From the NCBI GenBank assembly GCA_036406615.1, contig DASXAQ010000084.1:1-14842 (forward strand): a stretch of 14,842 bases of DNA. Reading direction: 5' to 3'. The notes beneath the pieces were generated by a model. The model searched no databases. It was not told the DNA's origin and saw only the letters and a list, made by a program, of their open reading frames with translations. Every line of letters begins with the position of its first letter. Positions within the stretch are counted from its first letter, which is position 1. Origin of the DNA: DASXAQ01 sp036406615. GTDB taxonomy: Bacteria > Actinomycetota > UBA4738. This document shows positions 1 to 7,221 of the stretch, one piece after another. The translations under genes were made by a program, and so were the position numbers.

Positions 1-98
1 GTCACCGTGGGCGTGGTTCCGCCTCCGGCGGCCGCCGGGGCGGCCAGGCCGAACGCGAGCATGGCCGCGGCGACCGAGGTCGTGACGATACGTTTCAG
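1..98 (-). CDS. Secreted protein of unknown function, N-terminal fragment (CTG start)
   Basis: Only the first 32 codons lie in the window; the 3' part is beyond base 1. The reading frame gives a textbook Sec signal peptide: a KR-containing n-region, a hydrophobic core (residues about 4-20) and an APAAA-GGG cleavage region near residue 24. No ATG, GTG or TTG lies in frame at a sensible place. The best start is CTG at 98-96, preceded by GGGGAG at a spacing of about seven bases, giving an N-terminus M-K-R like the exported protein just upstream. The only in-frame ATG (62-60) would remove the charged n-region. The gene lies 104 bases downstream of, and on the same strand as, the 564-residue exported protein, with a perfect 12-base palindrome (139-150) between them. 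Function cannot be stated; export is inferred. Confidence 0.5.
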   Translation of the reverse strand, partial: MKRIVTTSVAAAMLAFGLAAPAAAGGGTTPTV

Positions 99-202
99 GT
101 TGCTGCTCCCCGCGGGCCTGTCCTGATGGTCAGCCTTCGGCGGGCCCGCCGCGTCCCCGCGCTGGCCCCTACCGGAGGTTTCGACCGCCGAGCTCCCGGC
201 CC

Positions 203-1897
203 TTAGGGCGTCGCCTCCCAGATGAACGTGCGCGTGTCCACGTCGCTCTTCGTCTGGCTCGCCACGTTGTATTGGTTCGCCAGCCAGATGTGGCCGCTCG
301 CGCTCGCAACGGGATCGGGGCTGGCCCCCGAGTAGTCGCCCCACCGACACACCGCGGCGAACCCGGGCGCCGGCGGCACGCAACTGAAGTCGCGATTCAG
401 CCCAAGGGCGCCCTTCACGAACACGAAGGCCGACTGTCCGGCGCCGCCAAGCTTCGACACCATCCGGATGGCGGGGTACGTCGAGGTGCTGGACGTGCTG
501 ACGCCGACGACCATGTCGCCGCCGTTGACCGACGTCCCGCCCGGCACGAACGAGCGGTCGGGCGCGATCGCCCCGTTGAACACGTACCACTTGGAGGAGG
601 ACGCGTTGCCCTCCTGGATCTCGGTCCCGGCGTTCGGGTCGATCTCGTACCAGCGCACCTTGGACCCTGCGCCGCCGAAGATCGCGTGCTGGGTCCAGAT
701 GGCCCCCGCCGCGTCCACGGTGGCGTTGTTCGGGTCGACGCCGGACGTGGCCTGGGTGAGCCGGCCATCCAGCGTGTCAATGAGCACGCCCACGCCCTTC
801 TGCGGCGCGTTCGGAGGCACGTCGAACCGCGTCACGTTCACCAGTGTCGCGGCCGACAGCGTCGGCGTGCCGCCGCTGTTGCCGACGGTGAACACCGCGA
901 CGTGCGTCCCACACGTCTTGTCGGTGCCGCTTGCGCAGACGCCCACGCCGTCGAAGTCGGCGGCCACCACGTAGCCCGTGTCGCTCGGGTCGGTCTGCAC
1001 GACGGGAACCGGCGTCCGGTCGATCAACGTGCCGGACCCCGGGACGGTGATGTTGGAGAACTTCGTGCCGGGCAGCGGGGACGTGCACGTGCCGGGATCC
1101 GTCGGCTTCGCGAACGCCAGCACGTCCGAGCCCAGGTAGTCGCTCCCGGTGTCGTCGTAGATGTTGGCGCCGACGACGAAGAATGACTGCGTATCCCCGA
1201 GCTTCGGGTAGTCCGCGATCTCCGAGCCGTAGCCCGCGTAGATGAACTTGCACCAGTTCGACGTGCCGAGGCCGGTCGGGTTCGACGTCTTGCTCCACCC
1301 GATGTACAGGTTGTTTGCGGCCTGCCCGCAGGGGAAGAAGTTACCGACGCCGAGCGCCACGTAGTAGAAGATGCCGGTGTTCGCGTCGTACTTCATCTGC
1401 GGGTCGGTGACGCAGTCACCCCCGGCGCCGAGCAGTGTGTTCAGCGAGCCGCTGGTGATCACCGAGCCCGTGCGCGAGTAGATGCCGGCCTTGACGTTCA
1501 CCGTCTCGATGTAGCTGCTCGGCCCGACCGCGCCGGTCGTGTCCGGCGGGACGACGTCGGTGCTGTACACGCCGTTCCAGCTTCGCTTCACCACCGGCAG
1601 GTGCGCTGCCCCGGACGTGGCGGCGCTCGCGGCCGCCTGCATCCGGCGCGCGACCGCCTGCTTCGCGCCCGCCAGCTGCACGGGGTGCGCGTACAGCGGC
1701 TGCTGTGCGGCGAAGCGATCGAACCGGGCCTGCGCGGCGGCGCTCGGACCCTGCGACGCGGTTCCGGAAGCGGGCACGGCCTGGATGCTCGAGGCCTGCC
1801 GGTAGGCCCCGGCGCCGCTGCTCGCCGATGCAATCTGGCCCGGCGCGATCGCCGCGCCGATCACCGCCGCTGCGACGAGGACTCCCCAACGTTTCAT
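203..1897 (-). CDS. Large exported protein with a PDTTGAVGP motif, probable beta-propeller fold
   Basis: This 564-residue protein begins with a signal peptide (residues 1-25: KR n-region, long Ala/Val/Ile core, ASA cleavage site), so it should be secreted or surface-bound. Residues 30-100 are Ala/Gln/Ser-rich and low in complexity. A conserved-looking core starts near 110: PPDTTGAVGP (117-126), a Y-I-E-T-V-N-V-K stretch, then D-P-Q-M-K-Y-D (165-171) and an SKTSNPTG segment followed by DYPKLGD. This order (PDTTGAVGP, then 'DPTG', then 'DYPK') recurs in secreted bacterial proteins of unknown function that look like beta-propellers; I recall this as a family pattern and cannot check it. Several Cys residues suggest disulfides. 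The ATG start has a strong AGGGGAGGGG ribosome site. No catalytic motif was recognised. It may be co-transcribed with the exported protein downstream. Confidence 0.85.
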   Translation of the reverse strand: MKRWGVLVAAAVIGAAIAPGQIASASSGAGAYRQASSIQAVPASGTASQGPSAAAQARFDRFAAQQPLYAHPVQLAGAKQAVARRMQAAASAATSGAAHLPVVKRSWNGVYSTDVVPPDTTGAVGPSSYIETVNVKAGIYSRTGSVITSGSLNTLLGAGGDCVTDPQMKYDANTGIFYYVALGVGNFFPCGQAANNLYIGWSKTSNPTGLGTSNWCKFIYAGYGSEIADYPKLGDTQSFFVVGANIYDDTGSDYLGSDVLAFAKPTDPGTCTSPLPGTKFSNITVPGSGTLIDRTPVPVVQTDPSDTGYVVAADFDGVGVCASGTDKTCGTHVAVFTVGNSGGTPTLSAATLVNVTRFDVPPNAPQKGVGVLIDTLDGRLTQATSGVDPNNATVDAAGAIWTQHAIFGGAGSKVRWYEIDPNAGTEIQEGNASSSKWYVFNGAIAPDRSFVPGGTSVNGGDMVVGVSTSSTSTYPAIRMVSKLGGAGQSAFVFVKGALGLNRDFSCVPPAPGFAAVCRWGDYSGASPDPVASASGHIWLANQYNVASQTKSDVDTRTFIWEATP

Positions 1898-1997
1898 GTC
1901 GCCCCTCCCCTTTCTGGGCCTTCGCGGCGGGCACAGCGAACGCCCGGCCGCACCCTACACGACGTGCGTGGCCACTCGTGCGAGACGTGTCCGCGGG

Positions 1998-4274
1998 TCA
2001 GCTCGCGGAGTGCTCGTGCACCACGCGGATCGAGCTTCGGCGGCAGCGGGCCGCCAGCTCCGCGGCCGGCACCGCCGGACCGAACTGGAACCCCTGACCC
2101 AGGACGCAGCCGCGCTCGACCAGGAACTCCCACTGGTCGCTGGTCTGGATCCCCTCGGCAAGCGGCACGACGTCCAGGCTCTTGGCCAGGTGGATGATCG
2201 CGGTCATGAGCCGCGCCGCGCCCTCGTCGTGGGGGATGTCGGCCATGAACGACAGGTCGATCTTCAGCAGGTCGACCGCCAGGTGCTTGAGCCGCGACAG
2301 CGACGAGTAGCCGGTGCCGAAGTCGTCGATCGCCAGCCGGAGCCCCCGGTCGCGCAATGACTGCAGGGCCACCTGGGTGCGGGCGGGATCGGTCATGGCC
2401 GCCGACTCCGTGATCTCGACCACGATCTGGCCCGGATCGGCGCCCTCGGCGCGCACGGCCGACATGATGCGTTCGGCCACGCCCGCCTTCCAGAGCTGGC
2501 GGGGAGAAAGGTTGAACGTGACCGCCAGGTCCAGCCCGTCGTCGCCCCACTCGCGGGCTTGGCGGCACAGCGCGTGCAACACCCAGTCCCCGATTGCTTC
2601 GATCAGGCCGAGCTCCTCCGCCAGCGCGATGAACCGCGAGGGCGGCGTCGGCTCGCGCCCGGGCTCGTCCCAACGAAGCAGCGCCTCGGCCGCGACGACG
2701 GTGTTCGTGTCGAGCTCGACGATCGGTTGGAACTGCAGGCTCCACTGCTCCTGCTCCACCGCGCGGCGCAGGCGCGTGCTGAGCGACAGCTTGCCGACGG
2801 GGTCGGCGCTGCCACCGGCGTACATGGCGTGACCTCCGGGTCCGGCCTGCTTGCTGCGGTGCATGGCCGCGCTGGCGTTGGCGAGCAGCGTCCGCGCGTC
2901 CGCCGCATCCAGCGGGAACAGGCTGACGCCGATGCTGGCCGACATGTACAGCTCGGTGCCGGCCAATCGGAAGGGCGCCCGAAACGCCGCGTGGATGCGC
3001 TCGACCACCGACTCCGCCGTCCGGGCGGCAGCGCGCGACGAGTCGCCGGGTCCCGGGAACAGGTCCGCGAGCAGGATCAGGAACTCGTCGCCGCCCTGCC
3101 GCGTGACGAGGTCGGTTTCTCGCGCGGCCTCCTGCAGCCGTTCGCCCGCCTGTCGAAGCAACTCGTCGCCGGCCTCGTTGCCCAGCCCGTCGTTCACCAG
3201 GCGCAGGTTGTCGAGGTCCACGCACAGCACCGCCACGGCCCGCGCGTGCCGGCGACTGCGCGCGAGCGCCTTCTCGAGGTGTTCCTCGAGCATCGCGCGG
3301 TTGCCGAGCCCCGTCAGGCGGTCGTGGTACGCGAGGTACGCGATCTGGTCTTCGTGCTGCTTTCGCTCGCTGATGTCGCGCACGAACGCGATGAACCCGG
3401 GGTGGCCCTGCTCGGTGATCGACCATACGGAGATCTCGACGGGGAACTCGCGACCGTTGCGATGCATCGCGCGCATCTCGACCGGCCGGCGAAGCAGCGT
3501 CCCCTCGCCGGTCTCGCGGTACCGGCGCAGGCCCTCGGCGTGGGCCTGGCGCATCCGGGCCGGGATGATCGTGTCGGCCAGCGGCATCCCCAGGACCTCG
3601 TCGCGCCTCCACCCGAACGCCTCCTCCGCCCGGCGGTTCCAGTCGGTGATCCGGCCGTGGAGGTCGATGCCGATGAACGCATCGCCGGCGGTCTCGAGGA
3701 TCGTTCGATTTCGACGCTCGCTGTCCTCCAGGGCGCGCCGGGTCCGGCCCCGCTCGGCGAGCGACCCGGACACCAGCACCACCAGCAGGCCGACGGTGAG
3801 CCGCAGGGCCACGCCGGGGGCACTGAGCGGTACCACGTGGTACATGCGCACGTCGGAGACCACGTAGATGGCCGAGGCGACGGTCCAGGCCGTGATCCCG
3901 ACCAGCATCCCGGCGATGGCGGACACCTCGGCGCCCGCCAATGGGATCAGCACGGACAGGTAGTGCCGCGGGTCGAACGAGAACGTCCACATCAGGGCGA
4001 CGGCGATGGCCAGGTCGGCCACCGCGATGGTCGCATCGACCCTCGGCACCTCCCGCGAGCGGCCCGCCAGCTGCACCATGGACAACGCGACCAGCAGTGC
4101 CACGCACAGGGCGCCCATGACGTCGGCCCCGGCCGGCTCCGGATGCCGGGGCAGTGCCTGATAGGTGAGGACGTAGCCGCCGACCATCCCGGCGACGCCG
4201 AGCCGGACCAGGGCGATGGGCTCCCGAACATGCCTGAGCGGCGATCCTGGGGAATGGGACGGCGTTTCCGGCAT
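1998..4274 (-). CDS. Membrane-anchored PAS-GGDEF-EAL cyclic-di-GMP synthase/phosphodiesterase
   Basis: A 758-residue protein that should make and/or break the second messenger c-di-GMP at the inner membrane. Order (numbering from the ATG): about five to six hydrophobic segments (residues 20-172), a PAS sensor with PAC tail (about 185-305), GGDEF (about 315-490) and EAL (about 500-745). GGDEF is intact at 394-398, with an inhibitory-site RETD motif five residues before it (385-388). The EAL domain keeps E530-A-L, the NLSP Asn, ITES, DDFGTGY and KID. The usual AEGVET is AEGIQT, with Gln at 710. Both activities look possible. An in-frame GTG 12 bases upstream (4286) would add four residues, but it overlaps the likely -10 box, so I chose ATG 4274. 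There is no Shine-Dalgarno, which fits a leaderless or near-leaderless transcript. The family is certain; the signal sensed is unknown. Confidence 0.95.
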   Translation of the reverse strand: MPETPSHSPGSPLRHVREPIALVRLGVAGMVGGYVLTYQALPRHPEPAGADVMGALCVALLVALSMVQLAGRSREVPRVDATIAVADLAIAVALMWTFSFDPRHYLSVLIPLAGAEVSAIAGMLVGITAWTVASAIYVVSDVRMYHVVPLSAPGVALRLTVGLLVVLVSGSLAERGRTRRALEDSERRNRTILETAGDAFIGIDLHGRITDWNRRAEEAFGWRRDEVLGMPLADTIIPARMRQAHAEGLRRYRETGEGTLLRRPVEMRAMHRNGREFPVEISVWSITEQGHPGFIAFVRDISERKQHEDQIAYLAYHDRLTGLGNRAMLEEHLEKALARSRRHARAVAVLCVDLDNLRLVNDGLGNEAGDELLRQAGERLQEAARETDLVTRQGGDEFLILLADLFPGPGDSSRAAARTAESVVERIHAAFRAPFRLAGTELYMSASIGVSLFPLDAADARTLLANASAAMHRSKQAGPGGHAMYAGGSADPVGKLSLSTRLRRAVEQEQWSLQFQPIVELDTNTVVAAEALLRWDEPGREPTPPSRFIALAEELGLIEAIGDWVLHALCRQAREWGDDGLDLAVTFNLSPRQLWKAGVAERIMSAVRAEGADPGQIVVEITESAAMTDPARTQVALQSLRDRGLRLAIDDFGTGYSSLSRLKHLAVDLLKIDLSFMADIPHDEGAARLMTAIIHLAKSLDVVPLAEGIQTSDQWEFLVERGCVLGQGFQFGPAVPAAELAARCRRSSIRVVHEHSAS

Positions 4275-4284
4275 GAGGGCGTTC

Positions 4285-4312
4285 ACGATACGCGCGGGGA
4301 CGCCAGGCTCAA
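4285..4312 (-). promoter_or_regulatory. Predicted promoter of the c-di-GMP gene
   Basis: On the minus strand there is TTGAGC (4312-4307), a 16-base spacer and TATCGT (4290-4285), matching the main sigma-factor consensus at four of six positions in each box. Transcription would start within a few bases of the ATG at 4274, which explains the absence of a ribosome binding site. Prediction by eye only. Confidence 0.4.
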
Positions 4313-4335
4313 TCCCCGTCGCGGCCCAAAGTGAA

Positions 4336-4353
4336 ATCCCCCATCGCGGGGAT
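4336..4353 (-). terminator. Possible intrinsic terminator after the channel gene
   Basis: Minus strand: ATCCCC, a six-base loop, GGGGAT, followed by TTCACTTTGG. The hairpin lies about 50 bases beyond the channel stop codon and before the c-di-GMP gene promoter. The stem is only six pairs and the T-tract is interrupted, so efficiency is doubtful. Confidence 0.35.
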
Positions 4354-4403
4354 GGAAGTCGCCATGAGCCGACCCGTCGGCATCGGCCGGTCGGGCCTCC
4401 CGG

Positions 4404-5159
4404 TCAGCCCTTGCCACCCTGGGATTCCCGGAACCGCCGGGGCTGCCAGGTGGCCACGATCTTGCCGACGGCGGTGATCAGGAACAGCTGGCCGAGCAGC
4501 ATCTCGGTGACGGCCAGGCTCTGGCCGGGGTTCTTCGCCGGCACCAGGTTCCCGTACCCCGTCGTCGTCAGCGTGGTGAAGCTGAAGAACAGGTCCTGCG
4601 AGAACGTGCCCTCGCCCTGGACGCCGAAAAACTGCCCCTGCTGGAGCACCGCGAGCGTCTGGTACGCGAAGGCGAAGCACATCCCGAACAGCAGGTAGGC
4701 GGCCAGCGCGCCGAGCAACGTCTCCTCGTCGACGACATGGCGTAGCACGAGGTGGCGAACGATCGACAGCGGTGCGATCAGGTACAGCACTCCGGCCGTC
4801 AGGAACAGAATGCCGTTGTCGGTCGTCGCATGCGCGTCGAACACGTTCACGATCGCGATGGCGGCCGCCCACACCAGCAGCACGCTGGCCGCGATGCGGA
4901 TGGACCGATGAGCTCGCGAGGTTCGAAGCGTGAACCACACCGTGGCGATCTGCACCGCCAGGACCAACGAGGGCGCCCAGGACGAGTGCGCCTCCACGGC
5001 GAGGCCGTAGCTCACGATGATCAGCACCAGGACCAGGCCGTAGCTGCTGGCAGACCAGAACGCCCGCGTCAGACGCGTCACGCTTCGGCGTTCGCGCGCC
5101 TGTCGTTCGAGCTCTTCGGGGAATTCGGACATAAGGGGGAAGGGCCGACGGTCCGGCAC
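4404..5159 (-). CDS. Six-segment potassium-channel-like membrane protein (Ion_trans_2 pore)
   Basis: A 251-residue integral membrane protein with a cation channel pore. Hydrophobic segments fall at about 38-57, 61-79, 88-107, 115-136, 149-170 and 214-236. A re-entrant pore loop lies between the last two and carries the selectivity-filter stretch TTLTTTGYGN (195-204). TTGYG in place of the classical TVGYG is a common bacterial variant. The four extra N-terminal segments do not show an obvious arginine-ladder voltage sensor, and there is no C-terminal RCK domain, since the protein ends about 15 residues after the last helix. The start is GTG 5159, six bases after a -10-like box; ATG 5132 (residue 10) is the alternative. 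Neither has a Shine-Dalgarno. Potassium selectivity is inferred from the filter only. Confidence 0.88.
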   Translation of the reverse strand: MPDRRPFPLMSEFPEELERQARERRSVTRLTRAFWSASSYGLVLVLIIVSYGLAVEAHSSWAPSLVLAVQIATVWFTLRTSRAHRSIRIAASVLLVWAAAIAIVNVFDAHATTDNGILFLTAGVLYLIAPLSIVRHLVLRHVVDEETLLGALAAYLLFGMCFAFAYQTLAVLQQGQFFGVQGEGTFSQDLFFSFTTLTTTGYGNLVPAKNPGQSLAVTEMLLGQLFLITAVGKIVATWQPRRFRESQGGKG

Positions 5160-5164
5160 TCGGG

Positions 5165-5193
5165 AGTGTGACCGGGACGAGGGGGCCGTTCAA
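5165..5193 (-). promoter_or_regulatory. Predicted promoter of the channel gene (leaderless)
   Basis: Minus strand: TTGAAC (5193-5188), a 17-base spacer and CACACT (5170-5165). The -10 box is poor overall but keeps the key second A and last T. With the usual six to seven bases to the start site, transcription would begin at the GTG (5159-5157), giving a leaderless message and supporting GTG over the downstream ATG. Confidence 0.35.
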
Positions 5194-5274
5194 GCACCCG
5201 GTGACCACGGCGTTTGCCGAAAACGGCGGTTCGATCTTCACTGGTGGGGCACGTACCGATCCCCTGAGGGAGGC

Positions 5275-5547
5275 ATGGGCGCGGACGTCGTTCTTCCCCG
5301 CGAGCGCGACGCGGACGGATCGCTGCATCCGATCGCTGCTCGACGCTGCACCAACTGCTCGTGCACGGTGCGCTTCGCGCTGGACGATCCCTCGCTCGTG
5401 TGGGAGATGGGATCGGATCGTAGCCCCGGATGCCAGGACGAATGGTGCCCCTGCCACCTCGCGCCGCTGTTCGGCGAGCGCGCTCGTCCCGCGCCGCGAT
5501 CGCTCCCCCGCGCGGCCGACCCCGGCGGCCTCGCGCCCACCGGCTGA
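5275..5547 (+). CDS. Small cysteine-cluster protein, probable metal binding, unknown family
   Basis: A 90-residue protein with ATG start and a good GAGGGAGG ribosome site five to six bases before it. It has seven potential metal ligands in two clusters: C25-x2-C28-x-C30 and C53-x4-C58-x-C60-H61, separated by an aromatic/acidic stretch containing R-F-A-L-D-D-P and V-W-E-M. The second half (66-90) is Arg/Pro/Ala-rich and probably disordered. Codon third positions are strongly G/C, as in the neighbours, which supports coding. No signal peptide or membrane segment is seen. It is divergent from the channel gene, with 115 bases between the two starts. I do not recognise the family; a zinc or iron-sulfur site is inferred from Cys spacing only. 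Confidence 0.6.
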   Translation: MGADVVLPRERDADGSLHPIAARRCTNCSCTVRFALDDPSLVWEMGSDRSPGCQDEWCPCHLAPLFGERARPAPRSLPRAADPGGLAPTG

Positions 5548-5571
5548 GGCCATCTGCCGACGCTCCTCCTC

Positions 5572-5596
5572 TCGTTCGCTCCTTTTCGTTCGCTCC
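5572..5596 (+). repeat. Direct repeat of 11 bases with a 14-base period
   Basis: TCGTTCGCTCC occurs at 5572-5582 and again at 5586-5596, in the pyrimidine-rich gap between the Cys-cluster gene and the small membrane protein gene. Period 14 does not match one helical turn, so an operator is possible but not obvious. It could equally be part of an unstructured Rho-type termination region. Confidence 0.45.
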
Positions 5597-5676
5597 GCGC
5601 ACGCTTGGATCTCACGCGTACCACGCCCCGGTTGGGGGTAAAGGTCAAGCGCCCCGAACGAGAGAGGAGGCCGACC

Positions 5677-5925
5677 ATGCAGCATCCGCAGCAGTCCTCG
5701 CCTCCCACGGACTCCCAGGGGACGTCGCGCCGATGGACACCCTGGGTGATCGGAGGGATCGTTCTGGCCGTCATCGTCGCCGTGATCGTGTATCTCGCGG
5801 CGTACTCGGGCGGTTCCGGTGGCTCCGGCGGCGGCGGATACTTCGTGCTGGCGTTTCCGATGAGCGCCGCGTCGTGGACCTGGTCGCGGATCCGCCGGCG
5901 TGCGGACCGCAACGGGATCCGGTAG
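5677..5925 (+). CDS. Small single-span membrane protein with a Gly/Ser hinge
   Basis: This 82-residue protein starts at an ATG with a strong AGAGAGGAGG site seven bases upstream. Residues 1-20 are polar and Gln/Pro/Ser-rich. Residues 22-42 form one clear membrane helix (Val/Ile/Ala-rich). A Gly-Ser run (44-54) follows, then a short hydrophobic, Trp-containing segment (55-69) and a basic RIRRR tail. A longer open frame upstream to 5605 lacks a ribosome site, so I rejected it. The stop is only 12 bases from the end of the convergent YihY gene. The upstream 129 bases contain an 11-base direct repeat and a GCGT-N16-GGGTAA stretch that resembles a stress-sigma promoter. Function unknown. Confidence 0.65.
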   Translation: MQHPQQSSPPTDSQGTSRRWTPWVIGGIVLAVIVAVIVYLAAYSGGSGGSGGGGYFVLAFPMSAASWTWSRIRRRADRNGIR

Positions 5926-5937
5926 CGCCAAGCGCGC

Positions 5938-6903
5938 TCAGCGAACCGAGCGCTCCGTGGCCATCCCGCTGAGGGGTTCCTGTCCCTGATCCGGCGTGTG
6001 CGACGACGCCTCGCGCACTGACTCGAGCTGCGCGGCGAACGCCAGCCCGAGGTGGATCGCCAGCGAGGACAGGAACCCCCACAGCATCAGCGCGATCACG
6101 CCGAGCAGGGGGCCGTAGAGCCGGTTCGCTTCGCCGTCCAGTGCCAAGTACACGCCGAGGCCGGCGGTGAACACGACCCACAGGATCACGGCCAGGACAC
6201 TTCCGGCGGTGAGCCACGACGGCCGGGGCTGGCGACGGTCGGGGGCGAAGCGGAACAGCAGCGTCATCGCAACGGCGATCAGCAGAATCCCGACGGGCCA
6301 TCGCGCGATGTCCCAGGCCAGCGACCCGGGCCGCCCCCAGCCGGTGGCCTGGGTCAGCGCGTCGCCCATCGCGCCGCCGCCGGCGAGCAGGATCAGCCCC
6401 GCCAGCAGTGGGATCCCCGCTCCCAGGTAGAGGACGAAGGCGCGCGTGTACCGGCGAACCAGCGGACGGTCGCGTTCGATCCCGTACATCCGGTTGGCGC
6501 TGCGCTCGACCTGCGCCATCGCCGTCGTCCCCGCGTACACGGCCGACATCGTCCCGAAGACGAACGCGATCCACCCGGACGAGGCGGCCTCTGCGTGACG
6601 GATGGACTCGGTGAGGATCTGCCCCTCCCGCCCCGGCGCGATCCCGGACAGGCTTCCGACCAGGACGCCCTGCATCGTCGGCGAGTGCACCACCTGGGAG
6701 AGCCCGACGATCGCGATCAGCCCCGGGAACACGGCCAGCACGGAGGTATACGCGAGCGCGCGGGTGTGGCTGAACCCGTCGGCCTTCACGAACCGAATCA
6801 TGGATGCGCGCAACAGCCGCCAACGTCCGTGATGCGAGAGCGTCTCGCGGGCGTCGTCCCCGCTCAGTGACCGCGTTTCCGCGACGAACGTGGCGGTGCT
6901 CAC
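5938..6903 (-). CDS. YihY/BrkB-family inner membrane protein
   Basis: A 321-residue integral membrane protein of the YihY/virulence factor BrkB family (long misnamed ribonuclease BN). Hydrophobic segments lie at about 48-70, 111-130, 153-177, 203-220, 231-253 and 265-288. Family hallmarks are visible: the AxAYTSVLAVFPGL segment (50-63), NRMYGIERDRPLVRR (137-151, usually NxAYG-like before a basic loop) and RLYGPLLGVIALMLW (261-275). The polar tail (293-321) is family-typical and variable. I chose GTG 6903 because GGGGAGA precedes it by seven to eight bases and the length fits the family (about 280-330). The frame stays open upstream to 7158, but that stretch carries the hairpins and reads like non-coding DNA. 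The molecular activity of the family is not settled. Confidence 0.92.
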   Translation of the reverse strand: MSTATFVAETRSLSGDDARETLSHHGRWRLLRASMIRFVKADGFSHTRALAYTSVLAVFPGLIAIVGLSQVVHSPTMQGVLVGSLSGIAPGREGQILTESIRHAEAASSGWIAFVFGTMSAVYAGTTAMAQVERSANRMYGIERDRPLVRRYTRAFVLYLGAGIPLLAGLILLAGGGAMGDALTQATGWGRPGSLAWDIARWPVGILLIAVAMTLLFRFAPDRRQPRPSWLTAGSVLAVILWVVFTAGLGVYLALDGEANRLYGPLLGVIALMLWGFLSSLAIHLGLAFAAQLESVREASSHTPDQGQEPLSGMATERSVR

Positions 6904-6944
6904 CCGAATGTCTCCCCTGGTCGGCTCGCCGGAAACGGCGCGAA

Positions 6945-6979
6945 GGGAAGGCCGGCCGGGGGGTTTGGCCGGCCTTCCC
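6945..6979. repeat. Perfect 13-base inverted repeat (hairpin)
   Basis: GGGAAGGCCGGCC (6945-6957) and its exact complement GGCCGGCCTTCCC (6967-6979) flank a nine-base G6T3 loop. It ends about 42 bases before the YihY start codon. There is no T-tract on either strand, so it is not a standard terminator. It could be a 5' leader hairpin of the YihY message or an operator. Confidence 0.75.
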
Positions 6980-6983
6980 CTAT

Positions 6984-7069
6984 GGAAGCTCCGCGGCAAC
7001 CATCCGGCCGGCGGCGATCCCCATCGGCGCCGGGTGGAGAGGGTTCCCGTGACTCGGAATCGGGCTTCC
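6984..7069. ncRNA. Candidate structured RNA element, class not recognised
   Basis: Nested complementary arms are visible. An outer pair GGAAGC (6984-6989) / GCTTCC (7064-7069) encloses CCATCCGGC (7000-7008) / GCCGGGTGG (7029-7037, one wobble), which encloses CGAT-CCCC-ATCG (7015-7026). The plus strand also has GCGGCAACC before the inner stem and a GGGTTCCCGTGA stretch after it, faintly like SAM-type riboswitch cores. I could not align it to any class with confidence. The strand is undecided: it is in the 5' region of both divergent genes. Confidence 0.3.
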
Positions 7070-7221
7070 GCGCTCGGGTCGCAGTTACCCCCCGCCGCCG
7101 ATTCCATGCACGGCCGGACAGAATTCGCGTGAATCCGCCGAGGCGTGGGAATAGACATGCCCAGCGGCGGCTCGTCCCGCGCGTCACCGAGCCTCGAGGC
7201 CGCCGAGGGAGGGACATCGCC

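Larger units (their letters stand above)
6904..7221. other. Divergent intergenic region with strong secondary structure
   Basis: These 318 bases separate the YihY gene (minus) from the Rieske fusion gene (plus). The region holds a 13-pair hairpin at 6945-6979 and a nested set of complementary arms at 6984-7069. The remaining part (7070-7221) shows no gene or clear promoter that I can support, apart from a GGGAGGG ribosome site for the ATG at 7222. Confidence 0.6.

Noticed and set aside
139..150. 12-base palindrome GGCGGGCCCGCC as a terminator
   Set aside because: It has no loop and no T-tract, so it is not convincing as a terminator; such palindromes are common in GC-rich DNA.
2559..4334. 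Plus-strand 591-codon open frame
   Set aside because: Antisense shadow of the PAS-GGDEF-EAL gene; composition is Arg/Asp/His-rich with no motif and no ribosome site.
4309..5931. Minus-strand 540-codon open frame
   Set aside because: Out of frame with the channel and antisense to the small plus-strand genes; no family features and Arg/Pro-rich shadow composition.
6945..7069. SAM-IV-like, c-di-AMP or c-di-GMP riboswitch
   Set aside because: Short similarities such as GGCAACC exist, but I could not place the required helices and conserved joining segments, so no class is assigned.
6904..7158. N-terminal extension of the YihY protein
   Set aside because: Frame is open, but the start lacks a ribosome site, the stretch carries strong hairpins, and the family length fits GTG 6903.
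6982..7221. N-terminal extension of the Rieske-DUF2231 protein
   Set aside because: No ribosome site; Arg-rich non-homologous sequence; ATG 7222 has a strong site and a family-like N-terminus.
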